From: Rhodocyclaceae bacterium
GTDB lineage: Bacteria > Pseudomonadota > Gammaproteobacteria > Burkholderiales > Rhodocyclaceae
Direction of reading: 5' to 3'
Assembly: GCA_020445745.1 (NCBI GenBank)
Contig: JAGRGB010000216.1
Location: 17,961-81,960 of the forward strand
Length of the DNA stretch: 64,000 nt
How positions within the stretch are numbered: position 1 is the first letter of the stretch; each line of letters opens with the position of its first letter. Under the pieces are notes generated by a model. The model was not told the DNA's origin and ran no database searches. It saw nothing but the letters and a program-made list of their open reading frames with translations. Position numbers and translations under genes: made by a program. Below are positions 9,440 to 18,104 of the stretch, piece by piece.

Positions 9440-10285
9440 TCACGAGGCGTCGCCGAGCGACCGTCTGAGGGCGTCGATCTTGGCGCCGAGTGCGTCGGCG
9501 CCGTCCCGGGCATAGGATCTGGCGCGTTCGTACGCCCGCAGTGCGGCGCGCAGCCGTCCACTGCGCAGCGACTTGTCGCCGAATTCCTCCCATGTCTCGG
9601 CCAGTTGCCGGCCGGCCTGCTCGTTGTCCGGGTGGCTTGCCAGGTAGCGGGTGAGCAATGCCAGCGCTTCGGTGAATTCGCCGTCGCGGCGGAGCAGCGC
9701 CGCATGTTCCAGCGCGTTGCTGTCGACCACCGTCTCGACCGCCTCCGCGGGGGGCCGGGCGGGCCTCGCGGAGGCCGGTTTCGCCGCTGGGGCTGGTTCG
9801 GTCAGGTAGTGATCCGGCCGTCCGATCGTCTGTCGGGTCGAACGACCGAGGAAATAGCGGCGATTGCGGGTGCGTTCGAGTTCGCGCAATCCGTTGGCCG
9901 CCTCGCCAAGCGCGGGGTCGTTGGCCAGGGCCAGCAGATAGTGGCGAACCGCCGCGAGTTCATTGCCAGCCGCGCGCGCGCTGCGTGCATTACCGAGTTG
10001 CCGGGAAGCCTCCTCGACCGCCCTGCGCCGGGCGCCCTGCATTTCGCTGCGATAGCGCGGCTCGCCCGGATCGTAGAGCGCGAGGATCTCCCAGGCGATG
10101 GCCGCCTCGCGATGATCGCCGGCCTGGGCGGACGAACGGGCCCGCGCCAGCTGGCGCTTCTCGAACAGCGATTCCTCCGGGCGGACGTTGGCTGATGGCG
10201 ACGTATCGGCAGCCGGCGGATAGCCGGCGCACGCTGTGACCAGGGCTGCCGGAAGCAGCAGGCTTCCGAGCTTGCGGGGGATCAT
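9440..10285 (-). CDS. TPR-repeat lipoprotein
   Basis: Predicted lipoprotein of 281 aa. The leader MIPRKLGSLLLPAALVTAC has its lipobox cysteine at residue 19. Several degenerate TPR units follow (for example AGDHREAAIAWEILALYDP, then RAAGNELAAVRHYLLALANDP). A Pro/Ala linker near residues 165-185 separates a last TPR block (DGEFTEALALLTRYLASHPDNE). Its start codon overlaps the stop of the deacetylase gene (ATGA, 10282-10285), so it is translationally coupled as the third gene of the kinase operon. It is probably a protein-interaction scaffold in the periplasm; no enzyme motif is seen. Confidence 0.82.
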   Translation of the reverse strand: MIPRKLGSLLLPAALVTACAGYPPAADTSPSANVRPEESLFEKRQLARARSSAQAGDHREAAIAWEILALYDPGEPRYRSEMQGARRRAVEEASRQLGNARSARAAGNELAAVRHYLLALANDPALGEAANGLRELERTRNRRYFLGRSTRQTIGRPDHYLTEPAPAAKPASARPARPPAEAVETVVDSNALEHAALLRRDGEFTEALALLTRYLASHPDNEQAGRQLAETWEEFGDKSLRSGRLRAALRAYERARSYARDGADALGAKIDALRRSLGDAS

Positions 10286-11316
10286 GGATTGGAAAGCGGC
10301 CGGCTGGTCTCCAGCCGCGCCTTGAATGCCGAGAGGCTGTGGTCGCCGTAGATCATCGTGCGGCGTAGCATCAACTTTTCGGCGAAGAACGCATTGCCGC
10401 CGGGATTGACGGTGAAGCCCAGACCGTAGCGGTGGCGCTGCAGGCGTTCGAGCACATCCTGGTTGGCGTCGCCGTACGGAAAGGCAAAGCGGCTGACCTT
10501 GATCGGCAGCCGCGACTCGATCACCGAGATCGGCACAGCGACCTCGGTGTCGATGCGCTCCGCGTAGGCCCTGTCGTCTTCCGCGGCTGCATGCTCGATG
10601 AGGTTGCTGTGGCTCTTCGAATGGGCCTGGATGTCGATCAGGCCACTATCCACCATCTCGCGCATCTGCTTCCAGGTCAGCGCGTCGCCGGCGCCGACGA
10701 AGTCGGTGTAGAGGAAGATCGTGGCCGGGAAACGATGCCTGCGGAGGACCGGATACGCGTATTCGAACACCGTCCGGTAGCCGTCGTCGATGGTGAGCGC
10801 GACTGCCCGCCGCGGCAGATCGCTGCGCCCGTCGAGAAACGATTCCAGCGTGGACAGCGGGATCACCCGGTAATCGTTGTCGGCGAGCCATTGCATCTGG
10901 CGCGCGAAGTTCTCGGCCGAGACGACCATCTTGCCGCTGCCCGGGCCGAAACGGTGGTAGCACAGGACCGGTACGGTCTGAAAGCGCCTGGCGTCGATGC
11001 CGGGCGGATTCGGCTCCGCGAGCGGCACCACGACGATGGCGCCGGCGCGCAGCGCGAGGCCCTCGTTGAAGTCGGCGATTCGCCACCATTGTTCGGCATC
11101 GGCGAAGAATCGTTGGGCGATGCCGTGCAGGTCGTCACCAGCGCTGGCGCGATAGATCACGAAGCGGGCGTTGCGCGCCACCACCTCGCCGTCGGCCGGT
11201 GCCACGACGCCCGCCCTGTCCTCGAGCGGCCTCGATGCCGGGCCGGCACAGGCGCACAACAGGGTCGCGACGAGGGCCGGCAGCAGGCCGCCGGTACCCA
11301 TTCCGGTGGCCTTCAT
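10282..11316 (-). CDS. LysM-containing polysaccharide deacetylase lipoprotein
   Basis: Predicted envelope enzyme of 344 aa. The leader ends in a lipobox-like LLCAC. A LysM-like module (FVIYRASAGDDLHGIAQRFF, then WWRIADFNEG, about residues 50-100) is followed by a NodB-type deacetylase domain. Motif 1 is ALTIDDGYRT with the catalytic and metal aspartates; motif 2 is HSKSHS with the metal histidines; FAFPYGD follows. NodB enzymes remove acetyl groups from peptidoglycan or other N-acetylated glycans. Both ends overlap neighbours by ATGA, with the kinase upstream and the TPR lipoprotein downstream. This tight coupling suggests that the kinase and the deacetylase act in one envelope pathway. Confidence 0.87.
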   Translation of the reverse strand: MKATGMGTGGLLPALVATLLCACAGPASRPLEDRAGVVAPADGEVVARNARFVIYRASAGDDLHGIAQRFFADAEQWWRIADFNEGLALRAGAIVVVPLAEPNPPGIDARRFQTVPVLCYHRFGPGSGKMVVSAENFARQMQWLADNDYRVIPLSTLESFLDGRSDLPRRAVALTIDDGYRTVFEYAYPVLRRHRFPATIFLYTDFVGAGDALTWKQMREMVDSGLIDIQAHSKSHSNLIEHAAAEDDRAYAERIDTEVAVPISVIESRLPIKVSRFAFPYGDANQDVLERLQRHRYGLGFTVNPGGNAFFAEKLMLRRTMIYGDHSLSAFKARLETSRPLSNP

Positions 11317-13226
11317 GACCGCGCCACGGTTCCGGGTGGATGCTCGCCGGGGGCGTCGGGTGCCAGTTCGGTCTCGGGTTCGTCGGCGGCCATGTCCGCG
11401 CCGGCCGGGGCTTTGGGCCGGGACTGCTCCTCCAGGGCGGCAGCCATCTCGTCGAAGGACTGGTAGAGGAGTCCGAATTCGTCCTTGCGGCGTTCGCCGA
11501 TGCGGTGATCGAAGCGGCCCGCACCGATCTCGCGCATCGATTCCTCGAGTTGGCGGATCGGACGCGAGAACCAGTTCGCGAGAATCCAGGTGCCCGCCGC
11601 CACGGCGGCTATGGTGGCCAGCACCAACGCGATCATCAGGCCGATCGCGAGCCGTGACACCCGTGACAGCGGCGCCTCGGGGATGCCCAGCGCGATTCGA
11701 CCGATTTCCTTGTTCTGGAAGGTGACCGGCGCTTCGAAGTCGATCACCGATTCGCCGTTCACGAGGTGGCGCTGGACCTGGACGGTGCCGCCGGCATTGT
11801 CCAGGGCCTCGCCCTCCGGGCGCTGGTAGGCCTCGTCGATCAGGTTGGGATTGCTGCTGGCGCGCACGATGCCTCGTCGATCGGCCACCGTGAGGCTCTG
11901 GAAGTCCTGGCTGCGCATCACTTCCTGCACGAAGATCTCGAGCGAGATCCAGTCTTCGGACAGTACCGGAACGGCGCTCTGCGTCGCCATGAATCGAGAC
12001 AGCGAAGCGCCGTAGTCGATGACCTGGGCGATCAGCGCCTGGTTCTGGCGCTGGGTCACGATGCTGGCGGTCACCCCCATCACGCTGGCGACGAACACCG
12101 CCATCATCAACGTCCATTTCACCCGCAGCGGAACGATCCGCGGGCGCTCGGCGGCCTCTTCGTCGATCGATCGTATCAGCTTGATCAGCGCTTCGCGCAA
12201 CTCCTTGCCGGACTGGTAGCGCCGTTCCGGCTGCTTCGACAGGCAGCGCTCGATCACCCGGCGCAGCGCTGGCGGTGTCTCGGGGCGCAGCTTCTGGATG
12301 GTCGGTGGGCTGTCCTTGGCGATCTTCATCATCAGCGCGACGATGGTGTCCGCCTCGAAGGGCTTCTGCCCGGTCACCAGCTGATAGAGCACGATCCCCA
12401 CCGAGAACAAGTCCGAACGACCGTCGATCTTGCCACCCATGGCCTGTTCGGGGGACATGTACTGCGGTGTGCCGATGACGTCGCCGATGCGGGTGTGCTG
12501 GGTGCGCGACGCCGATTCGAGATGGGCGATCCCGAAGTCGGCCACCTTGATCGAATTGCGGTTCTTGCTGACGATGATGTTGGCCGGCTTGATGTCGCGG
12601 TGGACCACGCCCTTGGCGTGTGCGTAGTCCAGGGCGCTGGCCAGCTGAATCCCGATCTCGAGCACTTCCTTGATCGAGAACTGGACATCCTTGGCCATCA
12701 GCTCGTTGAGCGGCTCGCCCTCCAGCAACTCCATCGCGATGTACGGCCTGCCCTCGATCTCGCCGACGTCGTAGATCGTCGCGATGTTGGGATGGGTGAG
12801 CATGCCGGCGGCGCGGGCTTCGCGCAGGAAGCGGGTGCGGTACTCGTCGTCTTCACACAGCGCCGCGTGCAGGAACTTGATCGCGATGATCCGGTCGATC
12901 CCCGGATCGTGCGCCTTGAATACGGTGGCCATGCCGCCGCGACCGAGCAGTTCGAGGATGCGATAGCGGCCCACCTGGCGCACCTCGGACTTTTCCTGCG
13001 GCATCGGGCCGCCGGGTATCGTCGACGAGGGCGCGCTGTGGCGCGCTGGCACGATGCGGGTGCGGTTGTCGTCGTGGGGGTCGTCTTCGCCAGCTGGCGG
13101 CTCGGTGCTGGTGCGCGTCGGCCGGGGCGGTACGATGCGGGTACGGTTGTCGTCGCCGGCATGCGCCGGGTCCTCGGCAACGCTGCCGCGCGATGTGCTG
13201 CCTGCCGGTCGATTTTCCTCAGTCAC
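11313..13226 (-). CDS. Transmembrane Ser/Thr protein kinase with extracytoplasmic sensor and HAMP domain
   Basis: Eukaryotic-type (Hanks) kinase of 637 aa. The first 80 residues are disordered and hold an exact nonapeptide repeat, DDNRTRIVP, at residues 25-33 and 52-60. The kinase domain covers about 88-350: glycine loop LGRGGMATVF, ATP lysine K117 (AIKF), HRDIKPAN with catalytic D211, and DFG at 230. A membrane helix near 370-390, a periplasmic sensor-like region (about 390-540), a second membrane helix and a HAMP domain (SRPIRQLEESMREIGAGRF) complete it. All key catalytic residues are present. It heads the operon with the deacetylase and TPR lipoprotein. A kinase followed by a periplasmic loop and then cytoplasmic HAMP is an uncommon order. 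Confidence 0.92.
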   Translation of the reverse strand: MTEENRPAGSTSRGSVAEDPAHAGDDNRTRIVPPRPTRTSTEPPAGEDDPHDDNRTRIVPARHSAPSSTIPGGPMPQEKSEVRQVGRYRILELLGRGGMATVFKAHDPGIDRIIAIKFLHAALCEDDEYRTRFLREARAAGMLTHPNIATIYDVGEIEGRPYIAMELLEGEPLNELMAKDVQFSIKEVLEIGIQLASALDYAHAKGVVHRDIKPANIIVSKNRNSIKVADFGIAHLESASRTQHTRIGDVIGTPQYMSPEQAMGGKIDGRSDLFSVGIVLYQLVTGQKPFEADTIVALMMKIAKDSPPTIQKLRPETPPALRRVIERCLSKQPERRYQSGKELREALIKLIRSIDEEAAERPRIVPLRVKWTLMMAVFVASVMGVTASIVTQRQNQALIAQVIDYGASLSRFMATQSAVPVLSEDWISLEIFVQEVMRSQDFQSLTVADRRGIVRASSNPNLIDEAYQRPEGEALDNAGGTVQVQRHLVNGESVIDFEAPVTFQNKEIGRIALGIPEAPLSRVSRLAIGLMIALVLATIAAVAAGTWILANWFSRPIRQLEESMREIGAGRFDHRIGERRKDEFGLLYQSFDEMAAALEEQSRPKAPAGADMAADEPETELAPDAPGEHPPGTVARS

Positions 13227-13382
13227 GTGCGTCCTCTCGATTCCGCCATCAAGCGATTGTCATCGCTCGCGCGATGGGCCGAGCCATCGTGCCGCATTAT
13301 CCGGCAGCGACGGCGAAGCCACTTGGGCCGAAGGCCTGTTCTTACGTATTCTCTCAAACATCCGCCAACAGGAGGGCAGCGG

Positions 13383-13721
13383 ATGCTGCGCAGTCGGTTT
13401 TTTGCCATGTCGGCGATCGTGCCGGGCGCCATCGCGCTGCACGAAGCCGCCGCTATCTCAGCCGCTCCTAGCTTGGACGCGGTGATCGTGCCGTGTCTTG
13501 GCGGTTCGCGCGATGCCGCCTGTGACGCGCATGCCGAGGGCGTCGCGGTGCGGGCTGGCGCCGCGCGCCGGCACCACTGCGGTCGCAGCCGGCCGCTTCC
13601 GGAAATCTCGTCCGCCCCGCCAGGAATCGTCATCGCGGCGGCGGTCCCCGGCGCGGCGACCACGATCGTGCCGGCGGCGCCGCGGCGGATCTGCGCGCCC
13701 CCGACCCGGCGTTGCTCCTAG
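13383..13721 (+). CDS. Possible small hypothetical protein
   Basis: An open frame of 112 codons whose ATG is preceded at good distance by a strong ribosome site (AGGAGGG about 8 bases upstream). The first 30 residues (MLRSRFFAMSAIVPGAIALH, then EAAAISAAP) could be a weak signal peptide. The rest is rich in Ala, Val, Pro and Arg and matches no family I recognise. It ends 13 bases before the cardiolipin synthase start, so the two could be co-transcribed. The evidence is the ribosome site and position only. High GC makes chance frames of this size common, so this may be leader sequence. Confidence 0.3.
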   Translation: MLRSRFFAMSAIVPGAIALHEAAAISAAPSLDAVIVPCLGGSRDAACDAHAEGVAVRAGAARRHHCGRSRPLPEISSAPPGIVIAAAVPGAATTIVPAAPRRICAPPTRRCS

Positions 13722-13734
13722 GGCCGGGCCGCAA

Positions 13735-15180
13735 ATGCAGGAAGCGATCGATCGACTCCTGAGTGCCGGCGAGGGCTGGGTGCTGGTCGCCACCATCGCG
13801 GTCTATGTGCTGGCCCTGATGAGTGCGGTTCGCGCGATCATGGTGACCCGCACCGCCCAGGGCGCGATGGGCTGGGTGATCGCGCTGATCGCGCTGCCGA
13901 TCGTGACGCTGCCGCTTTACTGGGTGTTCGGCCGTACCCGCTTCGAGGGCTATACCAGTCGGCGCGCGATGGTGATCGCCCGGGCGCGCGAGGAGTTCAA
14001 GCCACTCGGGCGTCTGCGCGATTTCGAGGAAATGCCGCAGCCGGCTCTCGGTGGCTTCCACCATCTGGCGCGCAGCCTGTCGGAAACCGGCTTTCTCGGC
14101 GGCAATCACCTCGGTCTTCTGGTCGGCGGCACCGCGACCTTCGACGCGATCCTCGCGGCAATCGCCGGCGCTCGCCGCTACGTACTGGTCGAGTATTACA
14201 TCTTCAATGCCGACCGCACCGGCACCAGGGTCGCCGAAGCGCTGATGGAACGGGCCCGTGCCGGCGTTGCCGTGAGCTTCATGTATGACCCGATCGGTTC
14301 CAGCCTGCCACGCCGGTTCCTCGCGAGAATGCGCGACGCGGGCATCAGTTGCAGCCAGTTCGATACCACCCGCGGGCGCGGCAACCGCTTCCGCATCAAT
14401 TTTCGCAATCACCGCAAGATCGTGGTCGTCGACGGCCGCACGGCGTTTCTCGGTGGCATCAATGTCTCGGACGAGTACTACGGCGGCGTGCGTCGCGCGG
14501 CGTGGCGGGATGCCCATGTGCGCATCGACGGGCCGGCCGCGATCAGTGCCGCGATGACTTTCGTCAAGGACTGGTACTGGGCGCGACGGGCGTTGCCGGA
14601 CATGGACTTCGAACTGCCCCAGGCCGCCGGACGTGCCCGTGCGCTGGTATGGGCCACCGGACCGGCTGACGAACAGCCGCAATGCACGGTGTCGCTGCTC
14701 TCCTCGTTCAATGTGGCGCGGCAACGCATCTGGATCGCCAATCCCTACTTCGTGCCGACCGATCCGGTCGTGCAGGCACTGCGGCTGGCGGTATTGCGCG
14801 GCGTCGATGTGCGCATCGTGGTGCCACACCGGGCGGACCATCGCGTCGTTCGGATGGCCTCGCAGTTGTATCAGGCTGAAATGGTCCGCGCCGGCGCCCG
14901 CGTGTTTCGCTATCGCAGGGCCATGCTCCACACCAAGGCCTTCGTGATCGACGACCTGCTCGCCTGTGTCGGATCGGTGAACCTCGATCACCGCTCGATC
15001 CTGATCAACTTCGAGATCGCCGCCTTCTCCGACGATGCCGAATTCGTGGCCGATGTCGCGGCGATGCTCGCCGAGGACATGCGTGCCAGCAGCGAAGTTT
15101 CGCTCGAGATGGTGATCCGTCGCGGATTCCTGAATCGCCTAGCGACCCGCGCGGCCAATCTGCTGGCACCGGTGCTCTAG
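13735..15180 (+). CDS. cls: Cardiolipin synthase (phospholipase D family)
   Basis: Inner-membrane enzyme of 481 aa that joins two phosphatidyl lipids into cardiolipin. Two N-terminal membrane helices (about residues 15-35 and 45-65, with GAMGWVIALIALPIVTLPLYWVFG) precede two phospholipase D half-sites. The first is HRKIVVVD followed by GRTAFLGGINVSDEY. The second is HTKAFVID followed by CVGSVNLDHRS. Both HKD signatures are complete, and the length matches bacterial ClsA. ATG 13735 is used because it opens directly into the first membrane helix. The gene stands between the kinase operon (divergent) and ppk2 (convergent). Confidence 0.93.
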   Translation: MQEAIDRLLSAGEGWVLVATIAVYVLALMSAVRAIMVTRTAQGAMGWVIALIALPIVTLPLYWVFGRTRFEGYTSRRAMVIARAREEFKPLGRLRDFEEMPQPALGGFHHLARSLSETGFLGGNHLGLLVGGTATFDAILAAIAGARRYVLVEYYIFNADRTGTRVAEALMERARAGVAVSFMYDPIGSSLPRRFLARMRDAGISCSQFDTTRGRGNRFRINFRNHRKIVVVDGRTAFLGGINVSDEYYGGVRRAAWRDAHVRIDGPAAISAAMTFVKDWYWARRALPDMDFELPQAAGRARALVWATGPADEQPQCTVSLLSSFNVARQRIWIANPYFVPTDPVVQALRLAVLRGVDVRIVVPHRADHRVVRMASQLYQAEMVRAGARVFRYRRAMLHTKAFVIDDLLACVGSVNLDHRSILINFEIAAFSDDAEFVADVAAMLAEDMRASSEVSLEMVIRRGFLNRLATRAANLLAPVL

Positions 15181-15419
15181 GCCCTCCCGCGGTCGCCGTT
15201 GGCCGCGGCGATCGTGTTCGCCGTGCCGCCGGTCCACGACCGCAGCGGAGCAGCGCGCGTCACGACTGTGCAGCGCGGGCGGGAAGGCGAACGGCCGGAA
15301 TGGCGCCCTTGCCCCGTGTCGCCCTGCACCAGGGGCCCTGCAGTGCAGACACGGGGAGGACTCGGGCCAGCGGCTGCCGACGCGTGACTCCGGGGGGGCG
15401 GGGTCGTCGGCAACTGGCC

Positions 15420-16445
15420 CTAATCGAACCGGTCGATGACCACTTCGTCGCGTTCCATCAGCATGGCGGCGCTGCCGACCAGCAATGGATCCGGTTCGCG
15501 GGCGACGGTGTGGTCCTTGTCCGGATACTCGAGTTTCGACAGGAAGTAGCGCATGCAGTTCAATCGCGCACGTTTCTTGTCGTCGGACTTGATCACCGTC
15601 CATGGCGCATCGGCGGTGTCGGTATGGAAGAACATCGCCTTCTTCGCCTCGGTGTAGTCGTCCCAGCGGTCGAGGGACTGGATGTCGATCGGCGAAAGCT
15701 TCCAGTGCTTGAGGGGATCGTCCCGGCGCGAGATGAATCGGCGCAGTTGTTCCTCGCGGCTGACCGAGAACCAGAACTTGAAGAGGCCTATCCCGGAATT
15801 GACGAACATGCGCTCGATCTGGGGTGTCTGCCGCATGAACTCCAGATATTCGTGCGGCGAACAGAAGCCCATGACCCGCTCGACGCCGGCGCGGTTATAC
15901 CAGGAGCGGTCGAAGAACACGATCTCACCTGCGGTCGGCAGGTTCGAGATGTAGCGCTGGAAATACCATTGTCCACGCTCCACGTCCGAGGGCTTTTCGA
16001 GCGCCACGACACGGGCACCGCGAGGATTGAGGTGTTCCATGTAGCGCTTGATGGTGCCGCCCTTGCCGGCAGCGTCCCGGCCCTCGAACAGCAGGACCAG
16101 TCGCTGACCGGTCTGCTTGACCCAGCTCTGCACCTTGAGCAGCTCGATCTGCAGTTCCGCCTTGCGTTCCTCGTATTCCTTGCGGTGCATGCGCTCCCGA
16201 TACGGGTAACTCTCGGGCAGCGGCGCTCTGCCACTGTCCTCCCAACTGCCGTGGGGCGCCTCGGCGACTGCGGTGGCCATCGGCGAATGGCTTATCTGCA
16301 AGATTTCCGCCGCAGCCTTGGCCTTCTGCTCCGGTGTCGCCTGCTTGTCGTAGACTTCAGGCGCCTCGTCGCTCCGGGTGTGCGCGTCTTCATTCTTAGG
16401 CGCATGCTTGCGCAAGGGCTGTCGCCCCGACCGGTTGGTCGTCAT
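15420..16445 (-). CDS. ppk2: Polyphosphate kinase 2 (PPK2 family, single domain)
   Basis: Cytoplasmic enzyme of 341 aa that moves phosphate between polyphosphate and nucleotides. The P-loop is GRDAAGKGGTIKR, the lid region contains GQWYFQRYI, and the second nucleotide site is FFDRSWYNRAGVERVMGF. The family stretch FWFSVSREEQLRRFISRRDDPLKHWKLSPID is intact. A single domain of this size fits class I PPK2, which usually favours making GTP or ATP from polyphosphate. ATG 16445 is chosen because a GGGGGAG ribosome site precedes it; the longer frame to 16535 adds nothing conserved. It is convergent with cls and divergent from the enoyl-CoA hydratase gene. Confidence 0.93.
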   Translation of the reverse strand: MTTNRSGRQPLRKHAPKNEDAHTRSDEAPEVYDKQATPEQKAKAAAEILQISHSPMATAVAEAPHGSWEDSGRAPLPESYPYRERMHRKEYEERKAELQIELLKVQSWVKQTGQRLVLLFEGRDAAGKGGTIKRYMEHLNPRGARVVALEKPSDVERGQWYFQRYISNLPTAGEIVFFDRSWYNRAGVERVMGFCSPHEYLEFMRQTPQIERMFVNSGIGLFKFWFSVSREEQLRRFISRRDDPLKHWKLSPIDIQSLDRWDDYTEAKKAMFFHTDTADAPWTVIKSDDKKRARLNCMRYFLSKLEYPDKDHTVAREPDPLLVGSAAMLMERDEVVIDRFD

Positions 16446-16591
16446 GATCTCCCCCTGATGGACATCGGTTGACCCATGCGTTTGTACTGGCCGGCACAGA
16501 TAGGCGTTCCGGCCGCGGCGAACGGGTAGTAACAAAGACAGATAACGCTAAATGTGATAGCAATCAAGCTCGATCGTCAAAGGAGGCTGTC

Positions 16592-17377
16592 GTGTCGGAC
16601 TTCGTGCAATATGAGCAGCAGGATGCCGTCGTCACCCTGACCCTGAATCGGCCGGATACGCGCAATGTCCTTGCCGGTCCCGAGGAATGGGACGAACTGG
16701 CAGACGCCTGCCGCCACGTACAGCGCGACGATTCGGTGAAGGTGGTGATCTTGACCGGCGCCGGCAGCGCCTTCTGTGCTGGCGGAAACGTCAGGGACTT
16801 TCACGAGAAGAAAGGGCTGGCGGCGGGCTCGCCGGCCCAGATCCGTGAAAACTACCGCCGCGGCATCCAGCGAATCCCGTTGGCATTCTGGCGTCTCGAC
16901 GTGCCGACCATCGCCGCGGTCAACGGACCGGCGATCGGGGCCGGCTGCGACCTCGCGTGCATGGCAGACATCCGCATCGCTTCGGAGAATGCGCGCTTCG
17001 CGGAAAGCTTCGTCCAGCTGGGGATGATCCCCGGCGACGGTGGGGCGTGGTTCCTGCAGCGGGTGCTCGGCTTTTCGAGGGCGGCGGAACTGTCCTTCAC
17101 CGGCGACCTGATCGACGCCCGCATGGCGCGCGAGATCGGTCTTGTCAATCATGTCACCAAGCCGGAGCGACTGCTCGAGGAGGCCCGGCACCTGGCTGCC
17201 CGCATCGCGGCCAATCCCGGCGGCGCCCTGCGCATGACCAAGCGTCTGATGCGGGAGGCCCAGCACGCAGGCATCGAGACCGTGCTCGAACTGTCGGCAG
17301 CCTATCAGGCACTGACCCACAGCTCCAGCGAACACGAGGAGGCGGTCGCGGAGTTCCTGGCCAGTCAGCGGCGCTGA
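16592..17377 (+). CDS. Enoyl-CoA hydratase / isomerase family protein
   Basis: Crotonase-fold enzyme of 261 aa acting on acyl-CoA esters. The oxyanion-hole segments are GAGSAFCAGGN and GPAIGAGCDLACMADIRIAS. A glutamate-containing stretch, FAESFVQLGMIPGDGGAWFL, follows at the usual catalytic position. The start is GTG at 16592, five bases after a perfect AGGAGG; the longer frame to 16469 is not supported. It stands alone between ppk2 and the ACT-domain regulator. Substrate cannot be assigned; hydratase, isomerase or lyase activities all occur in this fold. Confidence 0.88.
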   Translation: MSDFVQYEQQDAVVTLTLNRPDTRNVLAGPEEWDELADACRHVQRDDSVKVVILTGAGSAFCAGGNVRDFHEKKGLAAGSPAQIRENYRRGIQRIPLAFWRLDVPTIAAVNGPAIGAGCDLACMADIRIASENARFAESFVQLGMIPGDGGAWFLQRVLGFSRAAELSFTGDLIDARMAREIGLVNHVTKPERLLEEARHLAARIAANPGGALRMTKRLMREAQHAGIETVLELSAAYQALTHSSSEHEEAVAEFLASQRR

Positions 17378-17394
17378 CCGGCGGAGCCGTGGTC

Positions 17395-17916
17395 TCAGGC
17401 GTCGACCAGCGTGATGTCCACCATCAGATCGGCCGAAATGCGCTCCAGATCCTCCTGCAGCCTGGCACTGTCGAAGCCGGCACCGGCCTGCAGTTCGGCG
17501 TCCGCATGGAACAGCGTCTCGGAGGACATCGGCGCACTGGCGGTGCGGGTCGTGAACTTCTCGACGTTGATCGAGTGGCGCGCGAGCACTGCGCTGAGTT
17601 CGGAGACGATTCCGATCCGATCATGGCCCACCAGCGACAGTGCGAAGCGCCGGGCCCCGAGCGCCGCGGCCGGGTCGCTCGAAACTTCCGCGATCACGCG
17701 CAGATCGGGCACCGTGGAGAGGGCTTGCAGAAACGCCTCGGTGGACTCGTCCGGGACCTCGATGCGCACGACCCCGGCGAATTTGCCCGCCAGATGCGCC
17801 AGCGACGAGTCGAGCCAGTTGCCGCCGCGCGCGCTGATGATGGCGGCGAGCTCGCCGACCAGGCCGGGGCGATCGTCGCCGATGATGGTGAGTACGAGGG
17901 TACGGGACACGGGCAT
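17395..17916 (-). CDS. ACT-domain protein, glycine cleavage repressor (GcvR)-like
   Basis: Two ACT domains in 173 aa with no DNA-binding part. The first is TLVLTIIGDDRPGLVGELAAIISARGGN (about residues 4-80) and the second FALSLVGHDRIGIVSELSAVLARHSIN (about 90-165). This is the layout of GcvR, which binds glycine and works through GcvA in enterobacteria. A glycine-cleavage operon lies 26 kb away under a riboswitch, and no GcvA-type gene is next to this one, so the enterobacterial mechanism should not be assumed. Its first base pairs abut the divergent MazG-like frame. Confidence 0.8.
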   Translation of the reverse strand: MPVSRTLVLTIIGDDRPGLVGELAAIISARGGNWLDSSLAHLAGKFAGVVRIEVPDESTEAFLQALSTVPDLRVIAEVSSDPAAALGARRFALSLVGHDRIGIVSELSAVLARHSINVEKFTTRTASAPMSSETLFHADAELQAGAGFDSARLQEDLERISADLMVDITLVDA

Positions 17917-18104
17917 TGGATGACTGGTTGCGCGATGCGGCGATTCTAGCCCGGAATCCGCCGTTGCTGGCCTTGCCGTCGGCGATTCGAGCCGCTGCCG
18001 CGGGCGCGGCTCGGGCGCCAGCCGAGCGCCGGCATGGGGACCGGCTGCGGCAGAGGCGATCTGGCGCTATAGTCGCGGGCCCGGGCAGACATTCTGGAAA
18101 TGCG

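Noticed and set aside
15181-15419. Possible small genes between cls and ppk2
   Set aside because: Only short GC-rich frames without ribosome sites are seen; treated as a plain convergent intergenic region.
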